This document shows positions 54,162 to 64,000 of a DNA stretch of 64,000 bases, piece by piece. The position numbers and the translations under genes are program-made. Origin of the DNA: Helichrysum umbraculigerum (Eukaryota > Streptophyta > Magnoliopsida > Asterales > Asteraceae); contig CATIUR010000004.1 in the NCBI GenBank assembly GCA_949592205.1, positions 64,515,837 through 64,579,836 of the forward strand. Direction: 5' to 3'. Numbering within the stretch: position 1 is the stretch's first letter; each line of letters opens with the position of its first letter. The notes below the pieces were generated by a model. The model made no database searches. It was not told the origin of the DNA and saw only the letters and a list, made by a program, of their open reading frames with translations.

Positions 54162-56477
54162 TGTAACACCCTCAAGTTTAACGATTTGCGGAAGCATACA
54201 TTGGGTGTTACTAATCAATATACAAAGCACAAGATTAATAGCAAACGACCTCTAAATGAGACGTTTGTAAAATAGTTACATTTCATAATCAATAATCGTT
54301 TGAAAACCGAAGGTTTTCGTATACAAAATGTAATTCCCTAGAGCCCACGCGTATAGCGGGAGATTCTATTACATAACCATAGTTACAAAAGATAATGCCA
54401 AAGAATCTCCGTTAAATGCAGTTTGTAAAATCATGCGACTCTAGCTAGTAATCCTGGAGTGATCCTACTCCGTAAGTGTACCTGAGATACAAAGCTAAAA
54501 AGTGTCAACCAAAAGGTTGGTGAATCTCACAGGTTTAGTAATAAGTAGGTGTTATGAACCACAAGTATGTACCCGTATTGCTATCAAGCAAAGTAAGTAA
54601 ATCAGTTAATCAGTACAGTGCCATGAGCTCATAAGTTGAAGCTTAACCGTGTAGTGTGAATATATCACGTACCCCCGTGAGTGCTATCCGCACACTCATA
54701 TGTAACAAATACTAATATGTCTGTTTCTACGTGTAAATCAGTACGTGGTGGCGCTACCACCCCAGACAGGGATTGTCAGTCCCAAATGGATCCATCTATT
54801 AGTAATCGCGCTTAAGTCCATAACTAACAACTTACGATTAGGAGGCTTTCAGTGGATAAAAGTAACTCATGCGTTTGTTTGTAATCAGTAATGTTTTCAG
54901 TTCAGTACATTGTGTTCATACGTAAAACAGTTGCTAAGTATCTCACCCCAAAGTATAAAACAGTAAAAGTGGGGCTGTAAGACTCACCTGAGTCAAGCAG
55001 TGGTAAATAGCAAGTAGTAGTAAAGCAAGTAGGTTCTCCGAACCCGTAACCTTCTAGTGCCTAAACACGTAAGGTTAAGTAAGTAGATGTCTCGCAAGAC
55101 CATCTAGGCTAGTTGTTCATACAACCCGTTGTGTTTAAATGTTGGTTTGTTCGCGTTCGTATCAAAGTATACGGCCCGTTGGGGATTTGTTATAATTAAA
55201 GTTTATCATTCAATACGCAAATTAAAGTAATTGTAATAGGAAAGTATGTTTTATTATGATTGTTAGGTCGTATCGTATAAGGATTTGAGGTTGTAAAAGT
55301 TCGACACTTAGTGAAAATGTGTGTTTTCAAGGTTCTGGTTTGTGCGACGTAGCATGCGACGTTGCAAGCGACGTAAGGTGCGACGTAGGCAGGTACGTCG
55401 CATGATGCGACCTTCGCAAATCAATGCGACGTAGGGGGCGACGTCGCTAATGCGACGTTGGTTCGGTTTGCGACGTTAAAGTCTACGTCGCTACGTGCGA
55501 CGTCCGCAAATTAATGTGACGTAATAGGCTGCGTCGCTAGTGCGACGTTGAGATTTTTGTGCGACGTAGGTCGCGACGTCGCAGAGGCCCCTGGCCAGGT
55601 GCGACGTAGCGGTCTGTTGGCCGGAAAATGTGCCGAAAACGAGTTTTCCGATTTCCGTTCGGTCCAAATCTTTTACCCAACCCTTATATGAACATAATAA
55701 GCCTATTTAAACCATAATCTAGTAAAAATGATCAAAAACGAGAGATGTCGGGATTTGTCGGAAACTTACAAATTGTCGGATTGAAAATCCGAAAAGGTGA
55801 AGTTGTAGATCGTGTGATGGTGAACCTTTTCTTCCAAACGGTCAAGTAGATTCGGTTGCGTTTAGTGGTAGTATTTGGTAGTTTTGATGGTGGTGGTGTG
55901 GTGGTGAATTAGAGAGAAAAGAAAGAAAGGGAAAGAAGAGAGAGAAGGAGGAAGTGAGAATGAGGAAAGAAAAGAGAAAAGTTGGGGGTTTTGATGGAAG
56001 CCCCCACTTTTCAGTCCACGCGCTGTGCTCCGTGCGGTGTTCGTTTCCTCCGTCGTTTAAACGTTAAATATCCATTTTACGAGTTTAATTATTTTTATAA
56101 AATTACAAATCTTGTTAAATAATTTATTTAAATTATTTCTTAAATCTTTAACAGTTTAAATTAAATTTTATTGCTTTCGTCTTTAAATCGCGTAAGTTTT
56201 AATCGTGAAATACGATGCAGTTACTAATTGTTATAAAATAGCATTTCGGTCATAGTTGCGTTATTTTAGTTTATAAACCTTTGTTCACCAACGTCCGTTT
56301 TTAACCGAATAGAATTTCATTCTATTTAAGTTGTGTACGATTTAAGCCAAATCGCAAAGTTGTATATATATTCACCAATATATAATCTGATACATAAATT
56401 AGCCTAACACAGAACTAATTACATGTATTAACAAAGAATTAGGCGCTAATACTAGCCCTAATTTGCCGGTTGTTACA
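54162..56477 (-). repeat. T3 5' LTR (2316 bp)
   Basis: Near-identical partner of 46290-48605. GCGACGT cluster at 55343-55612. Confidence 0.95.
55343..55612. repeat. GCGACGT palindrome cluster, T3 5' LTR
   Basis: Several substitutions between the two T3 LTRs fall in this short block, for example GCGACGTAAGGTGCG against GCAACGTAAGGAGCG. Confidence 0.85.
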
Positions 56478-56482
56478 CAACA
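56478..56482. repeat. T3 target site duplication (right)
   Basis: CAACA. Confidence 0.95.
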
Positions 56483-58761
56483 TGAATTCCTTGACTATTG
56501 ATACATGACCAAGCAATTGAACGGTCTGCATCCATAACTCACACTTAGAGAATTTGGCGTACAGCTCCTTGTTTCTAAGTAGTTCTAGGATGGTTTTGAG
56601 ATGTTGTTCGTGTTCTTGTTCGTTGCACGAGTAGATGAGAATGTTGTCAATGAAGACAATGACAAACTTGTCGAGATAAGGTTTGCACACCCGGTTCATA
56701 AGATCCATGAACTCGGCCAGTGTGTTGGTTAGACCGAATGGCATCACTTGAAAATCATAATGCCCATACCGGGTTCTGAAAGCGGTTTTTGGAATATCGG
56801 TGTCGCGAACACGTAGCTGATGATAACCTGACCTAAGATCGATCTTTGAATAAAAACTCGACCATTGAAGTTGGTCAAACAGGTCATCAATACGAGGAAG
56901 TGGATACCTGTTCTTGACGGTCAACTTGTTCAACTCTCGGTAGTCGATACACATTCTGAATGAACCGTCTTTCTTTTTCACAAATAAGACCGGAGCTCCC
57001 CAAGGTGAAGAACTCGGTCTGATGAATCTTCTTTCCAAAAGGTCCTGTAACTGGGTGGACAACTCCTGAAGTTCGGGCCACAGGTGCAGCACCTGGCACG
57101 AGATCGATTGAGAACTCAACTTGTCGTGGTGGTGGTAGACCAGGCAGTTCTTCGGGAAAGACTTCTGGAAAGTCTCAAACAATGGGCACATCCTCAAGTC
57201 GCTTCTCTTCCGACTTTTTCTCCATGATGTGCGCGAGGATTGCCGGATAACCTTTTCTCGGAAATTTTTAAGTTTTCAAACAATATATGATGTTTAGTCT
57301 CGTCCTACCGGTCTCCCCCTGTATGACTAAAGTTCTACCGGCGGCGAGAGGAATGCGAACGATTTTGTCACAACATATGATTTTAGCGCGGTGTTTGGAC
57401 AACCAGTCCATACCGATGATGACGTCGAAGCTTCCAATTTCAATAGGCATAAGGTCGATTGAGAAAGATTCGTTGGCTAGGTTTAAAGTGCAATTAGGTA
57501 TCACACTATTGGTTTCTATGAGTTTACCATTTGCTAGTTCTACCGTGTACTTAACATCTAGAGCAAATGGGGTGATGTCAAGCAGTGGACAAAATTCATC
57601 AGAAATAAAGCTTCTATCGGCACTAGTATGAAATAGAATAGAAGCAGATAAGTTTTTGAGGAGGAACATACCCGAGACCACATTCGGGTCTTGACGGGCG
57701 TCCCCAGAGTTGAGTACGAAGGCTCTACCTCTTGCGTTGTTGTTGTTGTTGCCCTTGTTCTTCATTTTAGGACACTCATTCCTGAAGTGTCCGGTGTCCC
57801 CACATTCGTAACACGATCTGGGCTGTATGGTGTTGTTGTTGGAAGAGTTGTTGTTGGTTTTAGGAGCTCGACAATCCTTTGTCAGATGTCCATACCTCTT
57901 ACAGTTGTTGCAAGGGGTACTACATGGGCCATCGTGGTGGCGGTTACATTTGGAACAATAGGGTTTGTTCCTAATGTACCCACGTTTAGGCTCAGAGTTT
58001 GAGGTGTACATTTGGATGGCATTGGGTTTCTTGTTTGGTTGGTCGTGGTGTTCAGTAGGTTTGCGTTTGTTGTTGGAAGGTGCGGTGGATGCTTCATGGC
58101 TGACAATCATCGCCATGAGTTCATGTGCAATCCGAATAGTACTTTGAATGGTGGTTGGGTTAGATGAGGCGACGTTCCCCTGGATATTTTCCGGGAGGCC
58201 GCGGATGTATTTGTTTATGCGCTTTTCGTCCGTGTCTACCAAACCCGGACATAGAAGGGCGAGTTGCTGGAATTTTTTGGTATAGCCAGCGATATCATTG
58301 CCTTGAACCGTTAGGTGCCAGAACTCTTCCTCCAACCTGTGGAGCTCTTCGTTGGGACAGTACTCGTACCTCAGCATTTTCTTTAGATCCGCCCATGGAA
58401 GTTGGTTGGCTACATCAATGCCCACAGAACTGGCATGAGTATTCCACCACATTAGTGCACCTTCTTGAAAGGTGTAGGCATCGAATTTGACTTTACAGTC
58501 TTCCGTGTAGTTGCACAAACTGAAAACTGATTCGGTCCTTTCGATCTACTTAATTAGACCAATGGCACCTTCCGTGCCTTTGAAGTTTAGTGGTTTGCAG
58601 CTGAGAAAATCCTTGTAGGAACAAGGTTTGATAACAGGGGTGGTATCAACAGTTTGATCACTTTTTCATTGTGAGCCCCGAGCAGCCAAGGCATCGGCTA
58701 CAGCTCGGGAGATGATGGCACTGAATTCAGCATCACTGTAACTTTTCTTCTTTGGTGGCAT
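56483..58761 (-). pseudogene. T2 gag-protease-reverse transcriptase segment
   Basis: Starts MPPKKKSYSDAEF at 58761. Stops interrupt gag at codon 32 (TGA, 58666-58668) and codon 72 (TAG in place of Trp, 58546-58548). The frame is then open through the zinc knuckles (CNNCKRYGHLTKDC, CYECGDTGHFRNEC). The protease motif reads HTSA instead of DTGA (near codon 378), losing the catalytic Asp. A TAA follows at codon 498. A deletion near 57078 removes about eight codons and shifts the frame before reverse transcriptase. There the active-site motif reads FIDN instead of FIDD. T3 interrupts it at 56477. The enzyme functions are certainly lost. Confidence 0.92.
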
Positions 58762-59060
58762 GATTCTTCAAGAAAGAAATAAAGGATACATGAGAATTTG
58801 CACCAGAGTGATAATTACAACATATGTACATATATATAAGAGCGGTAATATACAACATCACAATGTAAGAATCAATTGTGTAGAATAATCGGGTGGAATT
58901 GTCAATTGATATTACGAATCTAAAAGATGATAGACAATTTTGAGTTACGAGTTCCAAAAGTTACAGACTTAGATGTTTTACAAAAGCAACGGGAATTGTT
59001 ACATCCGGTTGAATTACATAGGTCCTACGAAAGCATAGTAAAGTACAGATTCAGCCTAAG
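58762..59060 (-). other. T2 spacer between pre-gag ORF and gag
   Basis: Non-coding. On the minus strand it ends with a pyrimidine-rich run and TTGAAG|AATC before ATG (AG at 58766-58767), as in T1, T3 and T4. Confidence 0.6.
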
Positions 59061-59720
59061 CTAATTCTGACGTAGATTGAGTTGTGGTAGTAGTGCGGTG
59101 AGATGGTCCACAGATTCTGTAAGTCTGCTAACCATTCGGAGGGTGTCTTCGGTTTCCCTTAGACGTGTCTCGCACTGATTCTACCTTGATTGTAGGACGG
59201 AAAATTCGTTTCGATTACCAATCACTTGGTTGTGGACGACTTCCATGGTTTCAATGGTTTCTCCCATTTGGTTGCGGAGGATGTCCATGTTGTTAACGGT
59301 ATTTTCGTGGTCCTTGGAGACTTGATTGATACGTTCGAGCGATGTGAGTCTCCAGGTTTCGTTAGTTTCCTGCAGTTCGATATCCATATCGTGGAGTCGT
59401 TGCTTGTGACGGTGTACCCTGGCAGCTAGGACCGGTACAGTGAAGTGAGCTGGTTCTTGAGTATAAGGAGAGATTTCCATATTGGAAGATTCTCCATTTG
59501 AGGCGGGGAGTTGAATTCCTTCCTCGTCCCTCCAAGTATTCAGTTGATTTGATAACCATCTCCATTGGCTAGTTGTTGCTTGCCTTTGGGACTGGTTATT
59601 GAGTTGGCTTTGGGTGTGGTATGAGCTAGCTCGAGGCGACCCAGTGTCCCTCCTAGCTACCCTTGAGTTTCGTGCACCATATGGAGGAGAGCGTGATGAA
59701 TTGGGTGGTGTGTTTGCCAT
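59061..59720 (-). pseudogene. Pre-gag coiled-coil ORF of T2 (one stop)
   Basis: Begins MANTPPNSSRSPPYGARNSR. It is longer than its T1, T3 and T4 homologues because of an insertion after about residue 35 rich in Gln, Trp and Asn (QATTSQWRWLSNQLNTWRDE region). It is open for 179 codons to TAG at 59181-59183, then continues in frame with NQCETRLRETEDTLRM and ends LTALLPQLNLRQN, matching the MEQINLR end of the others. A single stop in an element with a heavily damaged gag-pol is notable. The coiled-coil pattern is retained. Confidence 0.75.
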
Positions 59721-60082
59721 TTCAGAGACGAAGCGTTAGAGAGAGTGAGGCCTATATTCATATAGTACATATATAATATAGCCTAAGATTGTAGAGAGGC
59801 CTATCTATGTATACTTAGTATCACATAATAGCCTATTGGGTGTCTAGCACAGACATGTTTGAGTCCCGGTTCTCTCGAGGTCAGAGTCAACTAGTGTATT
59901 CCCGTTCAACATAACCATTTCAGACCTTACAACATCTTTCCTTAATTGTACATAGTTGATCAGGCTATGTTAAATTAAAGTCGTATGCTGTAATTCCTGA
60001 ACCAGTCATGCCTAATAAGGAAATACTGCCTAACGGTCATAGTCTAGGCCCACTAAATGCAACCTAGTTCACTATAACCTTA
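59721..60082 (-). other. T2 leader with candidate splice donor
   Basis: Contains TTGTAAGGTCTGAAATGG on the minus strand with donor G at 59930. No gene seen. Confidence 0.6.
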
Positions 60083-60095
60083 GGCTTTGATACCA
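60083..60095 (-). other. T2 primer binding site (initiator Met tRNA)
   Basis: Minus strand TGGTATCAAAGCC, one base different from the T1 and T3 site, consistent with age. Confidence 0.88.
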
Positions 60096-60098
60096 ATC

Positions 60099-60392
60099 TG
60101 TCGCACCCCCAAATTCTGATGCGGAAGCGAATCGGGTCGGGACGCGACTAATTACAGTAATCACAATACAAAGATATAATGAACGACCCTATATGCGTCA
60201 TTTTACATTTGTATTGATAAACCAAGAGTTTACATCAAAAATATTGTTTACATTAGCTCGGTTTGAAATTGAGAGATTTACATACATAATTAAATTATAC
60301 AAAATATAATAATGCAGCTAAATCTCAGAATGTTTACATGCAGATACGAGCTAAGTATCCTGATCGGGCAGTCCACCCTACTACTGAGTACC
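60099..60392 (-). repeat. T2 5' LTR, first 294 bp
   Basis: TGTCGCACCCCC start, matching 21547 onward. Cut at 60392 by the A2 LTR. Confidence 0.85.
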
Positions 60393-62127
60393 TGATCGCG
60401 CTCCAACGGTCGGTTCAAGAATTGCTTCCTGGTCGTTGCCGGCCTTCCAGTCAGAGCGGGCGATCGGAGGGGTGGTTTTATATTTATAGTGCAGGGAAGC
60501 CTAAGTTATACTACTACTTGTATAGTAAGCGGCATGTATGACTCAGGTGTCGTTCTTTAAACCACAACGGGCATGGGATCTTAGGAGGATTAATTATCTT
60601 TGGTAATTTGTTTTAAAACTTTTTGATGGGTTTTGTTTTCTATTCTAGGTAAACTAAAGACAGTAAAATAAATGAGGAGTATAGTCGCTGAGAGAACTAT
60701 GGATTACGCGAGTGTTTGCTATGACATCGGTGTATGCTATTTAGGGGTAGTTATGAGGATTGAGGCTCTAATTACAATGAATCCTAGCAGTGCTGACTTG
60801 GGGTCTCTGAACAATGTTCAACATAGTATTATACCTACGACCTTTTCGTGGCTTCCACGCATTTGTACTTCACCAGAGGTGGTTCCAGCGCTATACCAAG
60901 TACTGAGCCGTTTTACGGTTTTTCCGATGCCTCGCCCAGAGATCCCGTATCATTACTGTATATGTCCTAATGGGCCATAGCTCCTATCCTATTACTTATC
61001 TAACGTAGAGTTGTCCACAATCAAATAAATAACATGTCACATGGATAACAGATATGGAGTGTAAGCTACACCGGAAGTTCTCCAAAATGTAGTACCAATT
61101 TAACCGACAACTCACCTCGAATCCTATTCCCCAATCTCGGTCGTCAGAGACGTCCGTATCGTGGCACGAATTGTTGAATAAACAATAAAGTGAACAGGAG
61201 TAACCCGGCAGAATAAGTTGGGAAAGTCTGTCTAACGGTCATTTAAATTGTTTGACATTATTTCATATAGATTACTGCAATTATTCTAGCATGTTAAACT
61301 ATTGTATGTAATTATTCTATGTTTGAAAACCTAATCATGAATCCAACAACCGCAATAGATAAACAGATACTAGCATACAAACCCTAAAGCAACAATCACA
61401 CAAGAACATGCAGTAGTGTAACATGGATAGTTATCGGTTTGTTTCAGGCAGAGTTTCTGGATTAATTGTTAAGTCACGAATGCTCCGAAAGTTCTCTCAA
61501 AAGCATTCGATATATAAAATCAATTCTAATTTATCTCTAATCCTATACTCCATGTCTCCTATGATGTATTTCAATCTGGAGAACAGCGGCCATGCCAAGT
61601 TCATTGAATCATTCTGACAAAGAATAGTTGAGGGACCTATTTCTACAATTGGCCGGAATATATCAATAGGTTTCAAACCACAGCATAAGTTGGATAAATA
61701 AAACATTTTAAGAACTAATTCATAAATTTAAACATATCCTAATTACATGCGAGCAGAGTAACAGCATGGTTTAAAGCATAACTACCCTAGCATAACGTTT
61801 ATCATAGCAAACACATATTTATCTAGCCTATCATAGCAATTATCGTAGCATGCATTCTTAAATAATTATGATAACAACACAACATATTTAAAAATAACAA
61901 GAAAGGATAATATAATAAAACCAGATAGACGTTACAATAAATCTGCGCAACCGTAGCCTCGGAGCGACTCCGTACAAAGCTCGTAAGCTAGCTACCTACT
62001 ATTTCTCCTCTAACTCCTAAGAGTAGTGCTAGAGAGAGAAAGTTACTAACTATTCTAGTGAGAAGTGTGTGAAAATGAAGGTGTGGAGGTGTGTTTTGAA
62101 TGGTGAGGTTAAGCCTCTATTTATAGG
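60393..62127 (-). repeat. A2: reversed Athila-like LTR, truncated
   Basis: On the minus strand it reads like the A LTR (32688-35095) from just after the TATA box to the 3' end. Shared stretches include the region of 61960 with TCCGTACAAAG and of 60540 with GACACCTGAGTCATACAT. Its 3' end abuts the T2 LTR directly (TGATCGCGC at 60393), so it is the outer end of a minus-strand element or a solo LTR. B2 inserted in its TATA box. GTACC (60388-60392) is a candidate target duplication. Frames at 60338-60980 are not accepted as genes. Confidence 0.75.
62117..62127 (-). promoter_or_regulatory. A2 TATA box cut by B2
   Basis: Reverse of CCTATAAATAG lies at the junction and is directly followed by the B2 LTR start TGATAAACGC. 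Confidence 0.6.
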
Positions 62128-63689
62128 TGATAAACGCTCAAAAGTACTATATTTCAGTAGTATTTTACCCCTAATCTTAAATGTTTTCATTGCATTTTGT
62201 TTAGAATAGATATTGATTTCGTTCATATTTGCAAATAGATGTGGAAATGGAGCGTTTATGGAAAAGGAACGGAAAACAGTCAATAATCAAGCTAAATGAT
62301 GCATATTTGAAGAATAATGAGAAGTCGAAGTCGAAGAAAAGAATAAAAGAAGAAGAGTCAAGAAATCGGCTGGAAAAAGCATCCATACGCCGTATGGAAT
62401 CCATACGCCGTATGGATTGCTGCAGTGGAGGCCCAGGTTACGCGGACTTGGGCTGGGCTTGAAATCAATCCATACGTCGTATGGAAATCCATACGCCGTA
62501 TGGATCAAAATTCCAGGAAGTATAAAAACGCGTTTTAAACCCTTTTTCGAGAGTTTTTGCAAGGTTTTCGAATTCTTTCGGTTCCAGATGACTTTTAGGG
62601 TTTATATTACGAATTTTAGGAGTAGTTTGGAGGTACGAAAGCTAAGGAACGAGGATAATTCACTTTAATCTTTCGTAGTTCATCATTAATCGATTCGGTA
62701 TATTTCGTTTCTTTATTTTCATTGAAGAATTTGATTTAATGAATCTGAATATTTCTGTTTTGATGATGGATTGAATATTAATGTTATTGTGTAGTTGATT
62801 TAATTTAGATTATGATTATCGAACGATTATAATTACGTATTGAATAAGTTATTTGATTGAAAATGGTTATATTGCTCGTGGACACTTGTTTATTGGTAAC
62901 TAGTTATTATTGTTGCTTCACGTGATTAATAATTTTAATGAGATTGAGTTCCTTTAAGATTATTGATTATTGCTAGTACTACCTTAGGGTTTTGGACTAT
63001 CACTAAATACGTTGAGTCTGATAGGTCGAGTATACAATAATAATCTACTTTAAAATGAGCAAGACAATAAGTTAATTATTGGGTATTGTTGAGTCATATC
63101 AATAGAGTTAATTATAACGCGTTGTGAATGTTTAATGCATAATTTAGGGAAAGGCACACAATTGACTGATCATCTTGTGACATTGGAACCAGTGTTTCAT
63201 GTTGGACCCTAGATTATAGGAATTAGTTGGACCCGAAACGTTGGCTAGTTCATTTTCGACTTAGTATTCATTGAAGAATTTGGTATTAAGTTGATCTAAA
63301 AGAATCACAATTAGATAATCAATACGTAATAAATCGGGAAATATGAATCTAAATGACATTAACTATACAATTACTTATTCCTTTCAATTAGGATTTATTA
63401 TTATTATTTATTTGTTATTTTAATTTAAAGTTTTATTTAAGTTTGTTTATTTTAATTAATTGTTTTCTAAAATGTTCGTACGGAACTAAAACGCCCCCCA
63501 TATTTACTGTTTTCTAGTTAATTGTTAATTTCTATTTTAAATATTCCACATTTTCCCTGTGTTCGAATCTGACTTACCAAATCTATATTTACAATTGATC
63601 GGGTATTCTTGTCTGGTTGCTTGAAAGTATTTATTAGGTATTTCTATTTATAAATTATAAAACAAGACGCGCTTTCACTAGCGACATCA
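62128..63689 (+). repeat. B2 5' LTR (1562 bp)
   Basis: TGATAAACGC...GACATCA. It includes the first 31 bp missing from the B1 5' LTR. Confidence 0.92.
62381..62505. repeat. CCATACGCCGTATGG palindromes, B2 LTR
   Basis: Four units in two adjacent pairs, followed by a TATAAAAAC box at 62521. Confidence 0.9.
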
Positions 63690-63695
63690 AGTTTT

Positions 63696-63713
63696 TGGCG
63701 CCGCTGCCGGGGA
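63696..63713 (+). other. B2 primer binding site (Asp tRNA)
   Basis: TGGCGCCGCTGCCGGGGA, identical to B1. Confidence 0.92.
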
Positions 63714-63851
63714 AAAGCGGTTGTGTTTATTTGAATAGAGATTAATAATTTTTAATTCTTTCTTTTTAAAAGTAACTTTTGTTAAATAAGTTTCAGTAAG
63801 GTTGTTTTAATTAGTTTAATTAATTTTGTAAAAAGTTTTTAATACATCACT

Positions 63852-63933
63852 GGTTGAAACTAATTATCTTTCAATTGGTTAAACTGTTGGGGTTTTAGTT
63901 TCAACCGGCGGATGGAAATCCGTCCGCCGGTTG
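63852..63933 (+). other. B2 leader: two competing hairpins
   Basis: Same four arms as B1: GGTTGAAACTAA (63852-63863), TTAGTTTCAACC (63895-63906), CAACCGGCGGATGGA and TCCGTCCGCCGGTTG (63902-63933). Intervening bases differ in places but the arms do not. Confidence 0.75.
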
Positions 63934-64000
63934 GAGTTATATTTATTTAAGATTGTACATGTTATTTAATTTTTGTTTATCTTGTGTGAACTAACTTGTT

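Larger units (their letters stand above)
46290..56477 (-). mobile_element. T3: complete young Tekay-like retrotransposon
   Basis: 10,188 bp, minus strand, flanked by CAACA and inserted in the reverse transcriptase-RNase H region of T2. Both LTRs are 2316 bp with no net length difference and roughly eight substitutions that I noticed. It has a primer site, intact pre-gag ORF, gag-pol with a single stop, and polypurine tract. Its LTR is related to T1's (shared GCGACGT cluster and similar distal end). Confidence 0.97.
44546..60392 (-). mobile_element. T2: old Tekay-like element, main body (split by T3)
   Basis: Minus-strand element. From right to left: 5' LTR fragment (60099-60392), primer site, pre-gag ORF with a stop, gag, protease, reverse transcriptase, [T3], RNase H and integrase. 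The chromodomain, polypurine tract and proximal 3' LTR are missing between 22485 and 44546, where A, T4 and B1 now lie. Many inactivating changes and layered insertions make T2 older than T1, T3 and T4. Confidence 0.85.
62128..64000 (+). mobile_element. B2: second B element, 5' end
   Basis: Complete 5' LTR (62128-63689), tRNA-Asp primer site (63696-63713) and the start of the structured leader; it runs off the window. It differs from B1 by many substitutions and by four instead of two palindromes in the LTR, so it is a separate insertion of a related subfamily. Confidence 0.9.

Noticed and set aside
60338..60980. Frames of 67 and 102 residues
   Set aside because: They lie in the reversed A2 LTR, and neither is kept in the A LTR.

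Overview
The window is plant nuclear DNA made of nested LTR retrotransposons; I found no host gene, tRNA gene, rRNA gene or CRISPR array. The Ty3/gypsy polyproteins with C-terminal chromodomains, initiator-Met tRNA primer sites (TGGTATCAGAGCC) and tRNA-Asp primer sites (TGGCGCCGCTGCCGG) are typical of plant chromoviruses (Tekay/Del-like) and Athila-like elements. The protein style resembles Asteraceae repeats I have seen, but that is family-level recall at low confidence. Element names below are mine.

Layout, left to right. T1 (minus strand, 1-9515, left LTR cut by the window edge) is a nearly intact Tekay-like element inserted in C. C (plus, 9516-12506) is the 3' end and 3' LTR of an Athila-type element, inserted in the gag of D1. 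D1 (minus, 12507-18320) is a second Tekay-like family with gag, a pre-gag ORF, a primer site and a 3.6 kb LTR. D1 is itself inserted in D2 (plus, 18321-20058), a broken copy of the same family in the opposite orientation. LTR E (20059-21546) interrupts D2, and T2 (minus) begins inside E. T2 is an old Tekay-like element now split into 21547-22485, 44546-46289 and 56478-60392. Its left LTR holds the Athila-like element A (22486-35884), whose LTR holds the complete element T4 (plus, 22522-32687, target duplication CTTTA). A's gag runs into B1 (35885-44545), an LTR element with no pol that encodes unknown proteins. T2's pol holds the complete young element T3 (minus, 46290-56477, target duplication CAACA). 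T2's right LTR is cut by a reversed A-type LTR (A2, 60393-62127), whose promoter is in turn cut by a second B element (B2, 62128 to the window end).

How the parts work. T1, T3 and T4 share one plan: LTR, Met-tRNA primer site, leader, a 160-170 residue coiled-coil pre-gag ORF, about 290 nt of spacer, then one long gag-protease-RT-RNase H-integrase-chromodomain frame, polypurine tract and LTR. A GTAAG(A/G)TCTG donor in the leader and a pyrimidine-rich AG four nucleotides before the gag ATG are kept in T1-T4. This suggests that splicing removes the pre-gag ORF to express gag-pol. T1 is open throughout but has a 9-codon in-frame loss in protease; T3 has one nonsense codon; T4 has two nonsense codons and a frameshift; T2 is heavily decayed.

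The most unusual items are the pre-gag ORFs with their apparent splice signals, the B elements (unknown 403-residue ORF, competing leader hairpins, an internal copy of the LTR promoter motif before ORF2), and the presence in nearly every LTR family, across lineages, of its own cluster of short CG-containing palindromes.
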